From assembly GCA_001418405.1 (NCBI GenBank), contig LIQL01000161.1, positions 1 through 64,000 of the forward strand: 64,000 nucleotides of DNA. The letters are read 5' to 3'. Every line of letters begins with the position of its first letter. Position 1 is the stretch's first letter. Below, in pieces: positions 8,242-16,965 of the stretch. Position numbers and translations under genes: made by a program. The notes beneath the pieces were generated by a model. It saw nothing but the letters and a program-made list of their open reading frames with translations, was not told the origin of the DNA and searched no databases. The stretch comes from Streptomyces diastatochromogenes (GTDB lineage Bacteria > Actinomycetota > Actinomycetes > Streptomycetales > Streptomycetaceae).

Positions 8242-9588
8242 ATGCCACTGCCCATATCCCCGGCCCCGCGTCTGCGCCGCATGCCGGTCCGCGCGGCCGG
8301 CGCGCTCGCGTGGTGCGTCGCAGCGGCGCTCCTGGCACCGGCCTCCGGAGCGCGGGCCGCCGCGGCCACGGCTTCCGCGCAGACCGCCGCGGCCGGTGCG
8401 TCAGCCGTGTTCAGCAGTCCGGCCGCGCCGGCCGGGATCAAGAACCGCCTGCTCGACCTCATCGGCCGCACCGCGCCCGGCGCCGACATCCGGGTGGCGA
8501 TGTACATCTTCAACGACACCGACATCTCCACCGCCCTGAACGCCGCCGCCGACCGCGGGGCGCACGTCAAGGTCGTCGTCGACTCGATCTCGGGGCAGAG
8601 TTCCACGCACTACGCGGCTTTCGCCGCCCTCAAGTCTCATCTGGGCAGCTCCACTTCGGCCAACTCCTATGCCGTCTCCTGCCCCGCCAAGCGTGGCTGC
8701 ATCGGGAACGCCACGAACGGCGCCTCGATCAACCACAACAAGTTCTTCCTCTTCTCCAAGCTCAACGACGGCACCACCGACGTCGTCCTCCAGTCCTCGG
8801 AGAACCTCGACGCCCGGCCGTCCGTCGGCGGGTACGGCGCGTGGAACAGCGCGACCCAGATCAACGCCAACTCCGGTCTGTACAACGGCTATGCGTCGTA
8901 CCACTCCGACCTCGCCGCGATGAAAACGAACAACAACTACTACCGCACGGCCGAGTCGGCGAACGCCAAGGCGTACTTCTTCCCCGAGGCATCGCAGAAT
9001 CCCGACTGGCCGTCCGAGCCGACCACCGATGCCGTGATCAACCGCCTCAACGGCGTGGTCTGCAAGGGCAACACGCCCGGCTGGGGCACGGAGGACGGCC
9101 GGACCGTCGTACGCGTCGGCATGAACCTCTTCAGCCGCTACGAGATCGCCAAGAAGCTCCAGTCCCTCGACCAAGAGGGCTGCTGGGTCGAGGTGCTCCA
9201 CCAACTCCCCAAGGGATACGCCTCCGAGGGCCCCACCGGCTCGACCCGCAAGACCCAGGCGGCCCTCACCGCCCCGTTCAACGCGTACAACGGCCCGGTC
9301 GTGCACACCTTCCCCGAGTCGGCGAACGACGCCACGCCCTTCCACTCCAAGTTTCTCCTGGTCAAGGGAGGTTACGACGACGGCTCGGCGAAGATGAAGG
9401 ACCGCAAGATCCTCTGGACCGGCAGCCACAACTACACCTTCAACTCCCTGCGCTACAGCGACGAGGCATTCGTGAAGCTGGAGGACAGCTCGGTGTACGA
9501 CGCGTACGAGACCTTCTTCAAGTCGGCACTCCCGAACGCCACCTGCACCTGGGTCCAAGGCACCTGGACCCCGAGCAACTGCTCCTGA
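8242..9588 (+). CDS. Secreted phospholipase D-like protein
   Basis: 448 residues. The N-terminus has a classic Sec signal: arginines, a hydrophobic run AGALAWCVAAALLAP and an Ala-x-Ala cleavage region near residue 38. Two PLD-superfamily half-sites are present: INHNKFFLF followed by SSENLD, and FHSKFLLV followed by TGSHNY. These are HxK plus (G)SxN motifs; the Asp of the canonical HKD is not in its usual place, as in the PLDc_2 subgroup. Exported members may be phosphodiesterases or nucleases, and the lipid substrate is not shown. An AT-poor gap with a TTGACA element precedes it, and it appears monocistronic. Confidence 0.85.
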   Translation: MPLPISPAPRLRRMPVRAAGALAWCVAAALLAPASGARAAAATASAQTAAAGASAVFSSPAAPAGIKNRLLDLIGRTAPGADIRVAMYIFNDTDISTALNAAADRGAHVKVVVDSISGQSSTHYAAFAALKSHLGSSTSANSYAVSCPAKRGCIGNATNGASINHNKFFLFSKLNDGTTDVVLQSSENLDARPSVGGYGAWNSATQINANSGLYNGYASYHSDLAAMKTNNNYYRTAESANAKAYFFPEASQNPDWPSEPTTDAVINRLNGVVCKGNTPGWGTEDGRTVVRVGMNLFSRYEIAKKLQSLDQEGCWVEVLHQLPKGYASEGPTGSTRKTQAALTAPFNAYNGPVVHTFPESANDATPFHSKFLLVKGGYDDGSAKMKDRKILWTGSHNYTFNSLRYSDEAFVKLEDSSVYDAYETFFKSALPNATCTWVQGTWTPSNCS

Positions 9589-9769
9589 GGAATCACCTCG
9601 GGGCGCCCCACCCGTTCGGTCCGCTGCGGGACGCCACCCGCTTCCGCCTTCACCCGTTCTGGCCTGACCGTCACCATCGACTGCCGTGCTCGCATCCCGC
9701 CAGGAGGAGAGCATCCTGGATGTCCGATAGCTGCCAGCGCCTTTCCCTCCCTCCTGGAAAGGTTTTTGC

Positions 9770-11263
9770 GTGCTTGACTTCGAACGCTGCTGGCGGGCCA
9801 CACTGAGCCGGGACACCCGTTTCGACGGGCTGTTCTACTCCGCTGTGGTGACCACCGGCATCTACTGCCGCCCGAGTTGCCCTGGCTGCCCCATGCGCAA
9901 GAACGTCCGCTTCTACCGAAGCGCGGCGGCGGCCCAGGATGCCGGCTACCGGGCCTGCAAGCGGTGCAACCCCGACGCCAGCCCGGGTTCGCCGGAATGG
10001 AACCTGCGAGCAGACGTCGTAGGCCGGGCCATGCGCCTGATCGCCGACGGCGTCTGCGACCGCGACGGTGTGGCCGGACTGGCCGCCCAACTCGGCTACA
10101 CCACACGGCACCTGCAACGTTTGCTCACGGCCGAAGTCGGAGTCGGCCCACAAGCCCTCGCCCGCGCTCAGCGGGCCCAAACCGCCCGCATCCTGCTGGA
10201 GACGACCGATCTGCGCATCACCGACGTGGCGATGGCTGCGGGCTTCTCCAGCGTGCGCCAGTTCAACGACACCATCGCATCCGTCTTCGACCGTACCCCC
10301 ACGGCCCTGCGGGACATGGCATCCTCGCCTGCCGATCACGCCGCCGGAACGATCACGGTGCGTCTCTCGGTCCGGGAGCCCTTCGACGGACCGGCTCTCC
10401 TACGATTCCTCGCCGCCCGAGCGATCCCAGGCATGGAAGAGGTCGACACGGGCACCTACCGCAGGAGCCTGCGGCTACCGCACGGAGCGGGCGCGATTGC
10501 TCTCACCCCACAGCCAGGCCACGTCGCGGCCCAGTTCCGCCTGGAGGACATACGGGATCTGGCCACGGCAATCCACCGCTGTCGCCGATTGCTCGATCTG
10601 GACGCCGACCCACTGGCCGTCACGGAACTCCTCACCAGCGAACCCCTGATGGCTCCCTTGGCCGCCGCCAACCCTGGCCTGCGCGTTCCCGGCGGGGCGG
10701 ATCCCGAGGAACTGCTCCTGTGCACTGCCCTTCGGCAAACCATGCCCGCGCCTCAGGGCACGATGGCCCTGGCAGCACTCACACGTCGCTTCGGCCGACC
10801 CCTGCCGATCCCGATCGGACGGGTCACCCACCTGTTCCCCACGGCCCAAACCCTGGCCGAGGCACCACTGACCGACCTACTCCCAGACGAGGCAGCCGAA
10901 CTCCTACACCGCATCTCCACCGACCTGGCCACGGGCGACCTGACACCGAGCGACGGCCATGACCGCGCGGAGACCGAGCGCCGGCTGATGAAGGCCGGCC
11001 TGAGCGGACACGGAGCCGCCTACCTCGTCATGCGAGCCCTCAAAGACCCTGACGTCTTCCTCGCCCAAGCACCGGCGACCGGCCGGGCGCTGCAAAGCCT
11101 GGGCCAGCCGACCGGCCTGGCTTCGACGATGCGCCGCGCCGAACACTGGCGCCCCTGGCGCTCCTACGCCCTCATGCAGCTGTGGAACCTCCACCCCGGC
11201 GACACCCAGATCTTCGCGCCGGCGCACCGGACATCACCACGGTCAGCGACTTTGACCGCATGA
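9770..11263 (+). CDS. alkA: Ada/AlkA fusion: methylphosphotriester sensor with 3-methyladenine DNA glycosylase
   Basis: 497 residues starting at a GTG preceded by GGAAAGG. Residues 1-75 are the Ada zinc domain, with the four-Cys pattern in GIYCRPSCPGC and CKRCNPDA. Residues ~80-185 are an AraC-type helix-turn-helix pair (LAAQLGYTTRHLQRLL; DVAMAAGFSSVRQFN). The C-terminal ~290 residues are AlkA N-terminal and HhH-GPD glycosylase domains, with the late WRPWRSYALMQLW segment and a candidate catalytic Asp in KDPDVFL. The protein should sense methylphosphotriesters, activate the adaptive response and excise alkylated bases. The usual partner ogt is not found directly downstream. Confidence 0.92.
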   Translation: MLDFERCWRATLSRDTRFDGLFYSAVVTTGIYCRPSCPGCPMRKNVRFYRSAAAAQDAGYRACKRCNPDASPGSPEWNLRADVVGRAMRLIADGVCDRDGVAGLAAQLGYTTRHLQRLLTAEVGVGPQALARAQRAQTARILLETTDLRITDVAMAAGFSSVRQFNDTIASVFDRTPTALRDMASSPADHAAGTITVRLSVREPFDGPALLRFLAARAIPGMEEVDTGTYRRSLRLPHGAGAIALTPQPGHVAAQFRLEDIRDLATAIHRCRRLLDLDADPLAVTELLTSEPLMAPLAAANPGLRVPGGADPEELLLCTALRQTMPAPQGTMALAALTRRFGRPLPIPIGRVTHLFPTAQTLAEAPLTDLLPDEAAELLHRISTDLATGDLTPSDGHDRAETERRLMKAGLSGHGAAYLVMRALKDPDVFLAQAPATGRALQSLGQPTGLASTMRRAEHWRPWRSYALMQLWNLHPGDTQIFAPAHRTSPRSATLTA

Positions 11264-11827
11264 TCTCCACTCCCGTCCACGCGAATATCCAAAGACGAGG
11301 GCGAGAAAGGAGGTCATGCCACTCCAGAATCACATGACGCCATACCGTGAAATCGAAGCCGTCCCCAGCCACGGGTCCATGCCTGGTAACCGCGGGCGTC
11401 TGCACAGCAAAAGTCAGGAGCTGACCAGAATTGGCGAACGGTTAACCGGATCTCATGTCCCCGGGCACTCCTGTCAGATCCGGCACGGGCCGGACAGAGG
11501 CGCCCTTCACCGGAGAGCCTTCCGCCGCATGAGGACCGAGAAACCGCGCACCGAGGGCTGCCCTCGGCACGCAGATGCTGCGGTCGTTCCGTGGCCTGAA
11601 CCGGCCGGGCCATACTCGTCCGATCGATGCCAGCGAACTACTCTCTGAGGCTGTCAGGGTCGACCTAGTAAGCGTTTTCCCAACCGGTGCATCCGGCGGG
11701 AAGCCGCGAGGCATCTGCCGAAGAACGCCACGATCTCAGGACCATCCCCGATGGAGTTCTCGGCTGATCATTCCCAGATGTTCGCGTCCGCACCCCCAAT
11801 GCACCCTGAAGCTGAACTAGGAATTGC
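11264..11827. other. Gap with one weak 110-codon frame
   Basis: 564 bp between the Ada/AlkA gene and the MFS gene. A 110-codon plus-strand frame at 11316-11648 follows an almost ideal AAAGGAGG ribosome-binding site, but its product (rich in Arg, Pro and His) resembles nothing I know and its third-position bias is weak. It may be a short hypothetical gene or a remnant. No promoter or terminator stands out. Confidence 0.3.
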
Positions 11828-13393
11828 ATGCCCCCGAAACTGCGCATGAGCTACGCGGTCAGCACACTGATCGTCAGCAGCGTGACGACGTTTCTGCTCC
11901 CCCTGGACTACACGGTCGCCTCGGTCGCCCTGCGAGACATCCATCGCGACTTCTCCGTCAGCTTCAGCGACCAACAGTGGGTGATCAACGGCTACACCAT
12001 GGCCTTCGCCGCTCTGCTGATGGCCGGCGGTGGACTGGCAGACCTCTTCGGCCGTCGGAGGGTCTTTCTGTCGGGACTCGCCCTCTTCACTGCCGCGTCC
12101 CTGCTCGCCGGCCTGGCCCCCGCCATGCTCTGGCTCAACGTCGGACGGGTCGCCCAAGGCATCGGCGCAGCAGGGATGTTCAGCTCCTCGCTCGCCCTCC
12201 TCGTCCAGGAGTTCACAGGGCCTCGCCGCATCCATGCCTTCGCGGTCTTCGGCGTCGCCTCCGGTCTGGGCGCATCCCTGGGACCGTTCATCGGCGGACT
12301 CGCCGTGGACCTCGGCGGTTGGCGATGGGCCTTCCTGCTCAATGCACCGTTCGGCATCGCCATGCTCATCCTGGGACTGCTGCGCACTCGGGAGTCCAAG
12401 GACCCCCATGCCACCCGCCTGGACCTCAAAGGTCTGGTGCTCTTCAGCGGAGCGGTCCTGTTGGCGGTCTACTCCCTCGTCATGGCGCCGCAGATCGGCT
12501 GGACCAGTTTCGCCATCATCGCCGCGGTGGCCGCAGCGGCCGTGCTCGCCATCGCCTTTGTCCTCGTGGAACTGCGGCAGACCTACCCGCTGATCGACCT
12601 GCGACTTTTCACCCAACGCACGTTCCTCGGGGCCAGTCTGGCTCCCCTCGTGTTGTCCGTCGCCTTCTGGGGCCTGTTCCTCTACACGCCGCTCTACTTC
12701 CAAGGCGTACTCGGCTACAGCCCCCTGCAGGCAGGAATGGCGATGCTGCCCTTCGCCATCCCCTTGTTCGGTGCAGGCCCTCTGGGGGCACGCCTCGCCA
12801 ACCGCATCTCTTCGCGTGCTCTGCTCACCATCGGCCAACTCCTGGTTGCAGCAGGAGCAACTCTCCTGGCCCTGGCCCCGCTTGACAGCGACTGGACCAA
12901 CTATGCGATCGGCGGACTGGTCAGCGGCCTGGGAACAGGACTGATCAACGGCGAGATGAGCAACGTGGCCATCAGCATCGTGCCCGCTCACCGGTCCGGG
13001 ATGGCCTCCGGCATCAACTCCACCATGCGCATCGTCGGCATGAACGTCGGCTTCGGAGGCATCGGCGCGGTCATGGCCGTAGCCGTCTCCCTCGACCTGA
13101 CCGCCCAGGCCAGTCGGATCCACGGCCTGCACCAGAACCTGAGCGCCCGGGCCATCGAAGTGGCCACAGGAAACATCAACGGCACGGCGGACTCCGTGCC
13201 GGCCCTCGTGCGCGCCGGCTTCCGTGCGGCAGCCGGCCACGCCTTCGCCACCGGCATGCGCACTGCCTTCATCGTCGGCGCGTGCGTAGCGCTTCTGGGC
13301 GCCGTCGCCAGCTTCGCGCTCATCCGCCGCCCCCAGCCCGTCACGGCGCCGGAGCCTGCTGGGGCGCAACCGCTCGCCGACGCAGAGCCGTAA
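11828..13393 (+). CDS. MFS drug transporter, DHA2 (EmrB/QacA) family
   Basis: 521 residues with about 14 hydrophobic segments. Motif A-like GGGLADLFGRRRVFLSGL follows TM2, WVINGYTMAFAALL is the TM2 entry, and GRVAQGIGAAGMFSSSLALL and GGWRWAFLLNAPFG are the typical TM4-6 loops. This is the proton-driven multidrug efflux family of 14-TM transporters. AGGAATTGC precedes the ATG. No regulator gene adjoins it; the next DNA downstream is a wrecked transposase. The substrate cannot be read from the sequence. Confidence 0.9.
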   Translation: MPPKLRMSYAVSTLIVSSVTTFLLPLDYTVASVALRDIHRDFSVSFSDQQWVINGYTMAFAALLMAGGGLADLFGRRRVFLSGLALFTAASLLAGLAPAMLWLNVGRVAQGIGAAGMFSSSLALLVQEFTGPRRIHAFAVFGVASGLGASLGPFIGGLAVDLGGWRWAFLLNAPFGIAMLILGLLRTRESKDPHATRLDLKGLVLFSGAVLLAVYSLVMAPQIGWTSFAIIAAVAAAAVLAIAFVLVELRQTYPLIDLRLFTQRTFLGASLAPLVLSVAFWGLFLYTPLYFQGVLGYSPLQAGMAMLPFAIPLFGAGPLGARLANRISSRALLTIGQLLVAAGATLLALAPLDSDWTNYAIGGLVSGLGTGLINGEMSNVAISIVPAHRSGMASGINSTMRIVGMNVGFGGIGAVMAVAVSLDLTAQASRIHGLHQNLSARAIEVATGNINGTADSVPALVRAGFRAAAGHAFATGMRTAFIVGACVALLGAVASFALIRRPQPVTAPEPAGAQPLADAEP

Positions 13394-13394
13394 A

Positions 13395-13725
13395 CAGACC
13401 CCCGGCGGTCCCTCTTCCCACTGCTGGACGCGGTTCCGTCGATCCGGGACTGGAGTGACGCCCCGCCGTAGGCCCCGGCGGCTGTACACCGACCGGGGCC
13501 ACGACGTCGACACGCACCGCGGCCCGCAGCCCGCTGTGGAAGCGCGGCCTCAAGCCAATGATCGTCCGTCGCGGAGTCGCCCACGACTCTGAACCGGACA
13601 GGGTGCGTTGGGCGGTTGAACATGCCTGCGCCTGGCTAACCCCAGTTCAATCGGCTCCGCATCCGCATCCGCATCCGCCGCGAACGACGTGAGGATCTGC
13701 ACCAGGGTCGCGAGCACCAGATCCC
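13395..13725 (+). mobile_element. Shattered IS5-type transposase remnant
   Basis: Translating all three plus frames gives successive pieces of one IS5/IS1647-like transposase C-terminus: LLDAVPSIRDWSDAPP, then RRPRRLYTDRGHDVDTHR, then LWKRGLKPMIVRRGVAHDSE with AVEHACAWL, then QFNRLRIRIRIRRERREDLH. The order matches an intact protein (TDRGYD, then VARRG, then RVVE and ERTFAWL, then FRRLRIRYERR) but the frame shifts at least three times. No full terminal inverted repeats were identified. It lies directly past the MFS stop and marks an old insertion with deletion. Confidence 0.75.
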
Positions 13726-13768
13726 ACGGGGCCGGTGGGGGAGCGGGGCGTGGGGGAGCGGTGTCGGT

Positions 13769-14932
13769 TCACCGGTTGAGGATGCGGCGTAGCCAGCGGA
13801 CGCGGGCCTGTCGGGCGTCGCGGGCGACGGCGGTATCGGGTGCGATCTGGTCGAAGCCGTGGAATCCGCCCGACCAGACGTGGAGTTCGGCATCGCCTCC
13901 GGCCTGCCAGATACGGGTGGCGTAGGCGATGCCCTCGTCGCGGTAGGTCTCGGCGGCGCCGGCGTCGATGTAGGCCGGCGGCAGGCCGGACAGGTCGGTG
14001 GCGCGGGCGGGTGCCGCATAGGGCGGGACCCGGTCGGTGCCGCGGGCCTCGCCGAGCAGCGACGTCCAGCCGACTTCGTTGGCGCGCCGGTCCCACACGC
14101 CGTGGCCGGCCATCTGCCGGGCGGAGGGGGTGTTGTTGCGGTCGTCGAGCATGGGGCACATGGCCAGCTGGCCGGCGAGGCGTGGCCCGCCCCGGTCACG
14201 CGCCATGAGCGCGACGGCCGCGGTCAGCCCGCCGCCCGCGCTGCCGCCCGCCATCACGATCCGTTCCGGGGTGCCGCCGATCTCCGCGGCATGTCGTGCT
14301 ACCCACACCAGTCCTGCGTAGCAGTCCTCGACGCCCGCCGGGTACGGGTGCTCGGGAGCCAGGCGGTAGTCGGCGGAGACCACGACGAGCCCGAGGGGTG
14401 CGGCCCACTCGCGCAGGATGCCGGCCATGCCGGTGCGACCGGTCCCGCCGATCATGCCGCCGCCGTGCAGGTGGTAGATGACGGGTGCACCGTCGGACAG
14501 GCCCGCCGGGCGAGCGATCAGCAGCGGGACGTCCGGCGCTCCGTCGGGTCCCGGCACCGCACGCTCCACCACCTCGAAGCTCCCGCCGTCGCGAAGTTCC
14601 TCCAGTGTGGGATCGGGAGCGGTCTCGGTGAGGTGCGCGCGCCACCGCGGCACGTCCGCGGGCGACGACGGCTCGGCGCCGCGCAGGTCGCCCAGCCCGT
14701 CCAGGACGGTCGCTGCTTCCGGGTCGAACGGCACGGGAGCGGGCCGGCCTTCCTGATCCGCCTGATTCGGCGGAGCTGCCGGAGCCGCGGATGCTTCCGG
14801 AGTCGCGGGAGTTGCGGGGGTCTCGGGAGCATCTGAGGCAGCCGGATCGGCCGGAGGTGTTGGGCCGTCGATCCGTGGGGGAGTTGTGGGGTTCCGTTGT
14901 GGGTCGTTGTCCGGCAGGCGACGGGTGTTCAT
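13769..14932 (-). CDS. Alpha/beta hydrolase of the hormone-sensitive lipase family
   Basis: 387 residues. The first ~75 are a Pro/Ala/Thr-rich disordered stretch, unusual for the family. The catalytic core follows: oxyanion motif YHLHGGGMIGG, nucleophile GGSAGGGL (GxSxG), an acidic residue near YIDAGAAETYRDEG, and His in GGFHGFD. It should hydrolyse short-chain esters or lactones. AGAGGAAT precedes the ATG. The ATG overlaps the stop of a 50-codon gene as ATGA, and that gene in turn overlaps the P450 stop, so the three are coupled. Shared metabolism of one substrate with the P450 is a reasonable inference. Confidence 0.9.
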   Translation of the reverse strand: MNTRRLPDNDPQRNPTTPPRIDGPTPPADPAASDAPETPATPATPEASAAPAAPPNQADQEGRPAPVPFDPEAATVLDGLGDLRGAEPSSPADVPRWRAHLTETAPDPTLEELRDGGSFEVVERAVPGPDGAPDVPLLIARPAGLSDGAPVIYHLHGGGMIGGTGRTGMAGILREWAAPLGLVVVSADYRLAPEHPYPAGVEDCYAGLVWVARHAAEIGGTPERIVMAGGSAGGGLTAAVALMARDRGGPRLAGQLAMCPMLDDRNNTPSARQMAGHGVWDRRANEVGWTSLLGEARGTDRVPPYAAPARATDLSGLPPAYIDAGAAETYRDEGIAYATRIWQAGGDAELHVWSGGFHGFDQIAPDTAVARDARQARVRWLRRILNR

Positions 14933-15081
14933 GGATTCCTCTCTCTGGACGGGGACGGGCTGTGCGTCGGAACGTTCCGGGTGCGGGGGCAGCCGAGCCG
15001 AGCGGAGCCGGCGAGGAGCACGCAGGCGGCCAGGAGCGCACCGATTGCAGGAACACTCCGGCGGCGGGGAGTTCCAGTCAC
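14929..15081 (-). CDS. 50-residue membrane or exported peptide between P450 and esterase
   Basis: GTG start at 15081 overlaps the P450 TGA as GTGA, and its TGA overlaps the hydrolase ATG as ATGA. The product has three Arg near residue 6-8, a hydrophobic run (PAIGALLAACVLLAGSA) and a short polar tail ending SPSPSRERNP. That looks like a signal anchor or a very small exported peptide. No homologue is recognised. The double start-stop overlap is what argues that it is translated rather than chance. Confidence 0.6.
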   Translation of the reverse strand: MTGTPRRRSVPAIGALLAACVLLAGSARLGCPRTRNVPTHSPSPSRERNP

Positions 15082-16295
15082 CAGGTGACGGGCAGCTCGT
15101 GCACGCCGTAGGCGATCATGTCGTGTTTGAAGCGGATGTCCTCGTCCGGGAGCGTGGTGCGCAGTCCGGGGAAGCGGCGCAACAGGGCCGGGTAGGCGAG
15201 TTGGAGTTCCTTGCGGGCCAGGTTCTGTCCCAGGCACTGGTGGGTGCCGTAGCCGAACGCGAGGTGTCCGCGTACGTCCGGCCTGCCGACGTCGAACCGG
15301 TCGGGGTCGCGGAAGGCGGCCGCGTCGCGGTTGCCTGAGGCGTTCGGCACGATCACACCCTCGCCCGCGCGGACGAGCTGGCCTGCGATCTCGACGTCTT
15401 CCGTGGCGACCCGGGACAGCCCGTTCTGGGTGATGGACAGGTAGCGCAGCAGTTCTTCGACGGCCGACGCCACCCGGGCGGGATCGTCGCTGTCCCGGAC
15501 GACGGCGAGTTGGTCGGGGTTGCGCAGCAGCACCAGTGTCCCGAGGGCGAGCTGGTTGGTGGTGGTCTCGTGCCCCGCGACCAGCAGCGTCATCGCGGTC
15601 TCGACGAGGAGCGCGGGAGTGAGTTCGCCGGTGCGCATGCGGGTGACGACCAGGGAGCTGAGCAGGTCGTCACCCGGATCGTCGTCCTTGCGGCGGATCA
15701 GGTCGCCGAGGAAGTCGGCGAGTTCGGTGCGGGCGGCGGCGAACTCCTGCACGGTGCTCTCCCGGGAGATCAGCGTGCCGGCCGTGCGCTGGAAGAGGGC
15801 GTGGTCCTGTTGGGGGACGCCGAGCAGTTCGCTGATGACCAGGGAGGGCATGGGCAGCGCGAAGGCTGCGACCAGGTCGGTCGGGGGCCCGGCGGCCTCC
15901 ATCCGGTCCAACAGGTCGTCGATGATCTGTACCAGTCGCGGGGTCATCGCGGTGACCTGTTTGACCGTGAAGCGTCCGATGAGCATGCGGCGTTGACGCG
16001 CATGCTCCGGATCGTCCTGCATGCTCAGGGCCTGCACCTCCTCACGGCCCTGGGCTTTGAAGCCCGCGGTCGGTGCGGGAAATCCGGGCCTGCTCGGGTC
16101 TGCGCTGAAGCGCGGGTCGGCCAGCACGGCGCGCTGGTCCTCGTGACGGGTGACGAGCCAGGGCGTCTGTCCGTCCCAGATCCGAACCCGGACGAGCGGG
16201 GCCTGCGCGCGTAACGCGGCGTAGTGCGGCGGCGGGTCGAAAGGGCAACCGGGCGCGCGGTCGAGGGGGAAGTCGGGAATCGTGGTGTGCGGCAC
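15078..16295 (-). CDS. Cytochrome P450 (CYP105-like)
   Basis: 405 residues from a GTG preceded by GAGGAGA. All hallmarks are present: I-helix oxygen motif LLVAGHETTTNQ, K-helix EELLRY (ExxR), and heme loop FGYGTHQCLGQNLAR with the thiolate Cys. Length and the N-terminal DRAPGCPFDPPPHYAALR resemble actinobacterial CYP105 and related soluble P450s, which oxidise xenobiotics or secondary metabolites. No ferredoxin gene adjoins it, so electrons must come from elsewhere. It leads a coupled operon with a 50-aa peptide and an esterase. Confidence 0.93.
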   Translation of the reverse strand: MPHTTIPDFPLDRAPGCPFDPPPHYAALRAQAPLVRVRIWDGQTPWLVTRHEDQRAVLADPRFSADPSRPGFPAPTAGFKAQGREEVQALSMQDDPEHARQRRMLIGRFTVKQVTAMTPRLVQIIDDLLDRMEAAGPPTDLVAAFALPMPSLVISELLGVPQQDHALFQRTAGTLISRESTVQEFAAARTELADFLGDLIRRKDDDPGDDLLSSLVVTRMRTGELTPALLVETAMTLLVAGHETTTNQLALGTLVLLRNPDQLAVVRDSDDPARVASAVEELLRYLSITQNGLSRVATEDVEIAGQLVRAGEGVIVPNASGNRDAAAFRDPDRFDVGRPDVRGHLAFGYGTHQCLGQNLARKELQLAYPALLRRFPGLRTTLPDEDIRFKHDMIAYGVHELPVTW

Positions 16296-16965
16296 TGGTG
16301 TCTCTCCTCATGATCAAAGCGTGATGGGGGAAGCGGCCGGCTGCGGGGCCAACTCCGGTCCCTTTGGGATTGGTGGCGTACCGCAGCAGGCGGGCAGGCA
16401 CGATCACCTCCGGCAGCCGAAGCCGACCGGGGCTGGCCCGCACGGAGAACAACAGGTTCGAAGGCCGACGACGACGCCCCACGGCAGCACGCGACGTGAC
16501 AGTCCGTCATATTCCATGAGGAGACCGATATCGCGTGGCACGCCGGTGACCCGGTCCCGCCCAGCGCGATGCCGCCGCTACCCGCGCGCCCTTCGTAGCT
16601 CCTCACCGGGCACGAAGAAGATCAGTGCAAACGGTGCGGAAGGAAAGGAAGGGAACGGCTTCCACGAGAGGACCGGTGACCACACTCACGGCCCAGAGGG
16701 AGGACGACAGCACACACGCAAGCGGCCCCGCGTCAAGATGCGCGGTACAACACGCTCACCACACATGGTGAACATGCACCCGGGAACGCCGCCTTCGAAG
16801 CGGCTACAGTCTGTCGACCTCGATGATCACGCGGGCATGCTAGCACTGCCCGCACGGCACTGTCCTGGTGCCGGCGATGAAGGCCGAGGCCAGCACGGCA
16901 AGGGGGATCGCAGAAATGGATCACCGCTCGCGGCCTCACCTTGGAGGTTCGGCGGCTTGGTGGTA
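16296..16965. other. 670-bp gap upstream of the P450 operon
   Basis: No reading frame here has convincing codon bias on either strand. The P450 promoter presumably lies at its left end. Around 16740-16920 the minus strand can be read as a short hydrophobic segment interrupted by stops, possibly decayed coding DNA, but I cannot name it. Confidence 0.3.

Noticed and set aside
16740-16920. Hydrophobic minus-strand segment as a membrane gene remnant
   Set aside because: Interrupted by stops, short and without a recognisable family; mentioned only in the gap description.
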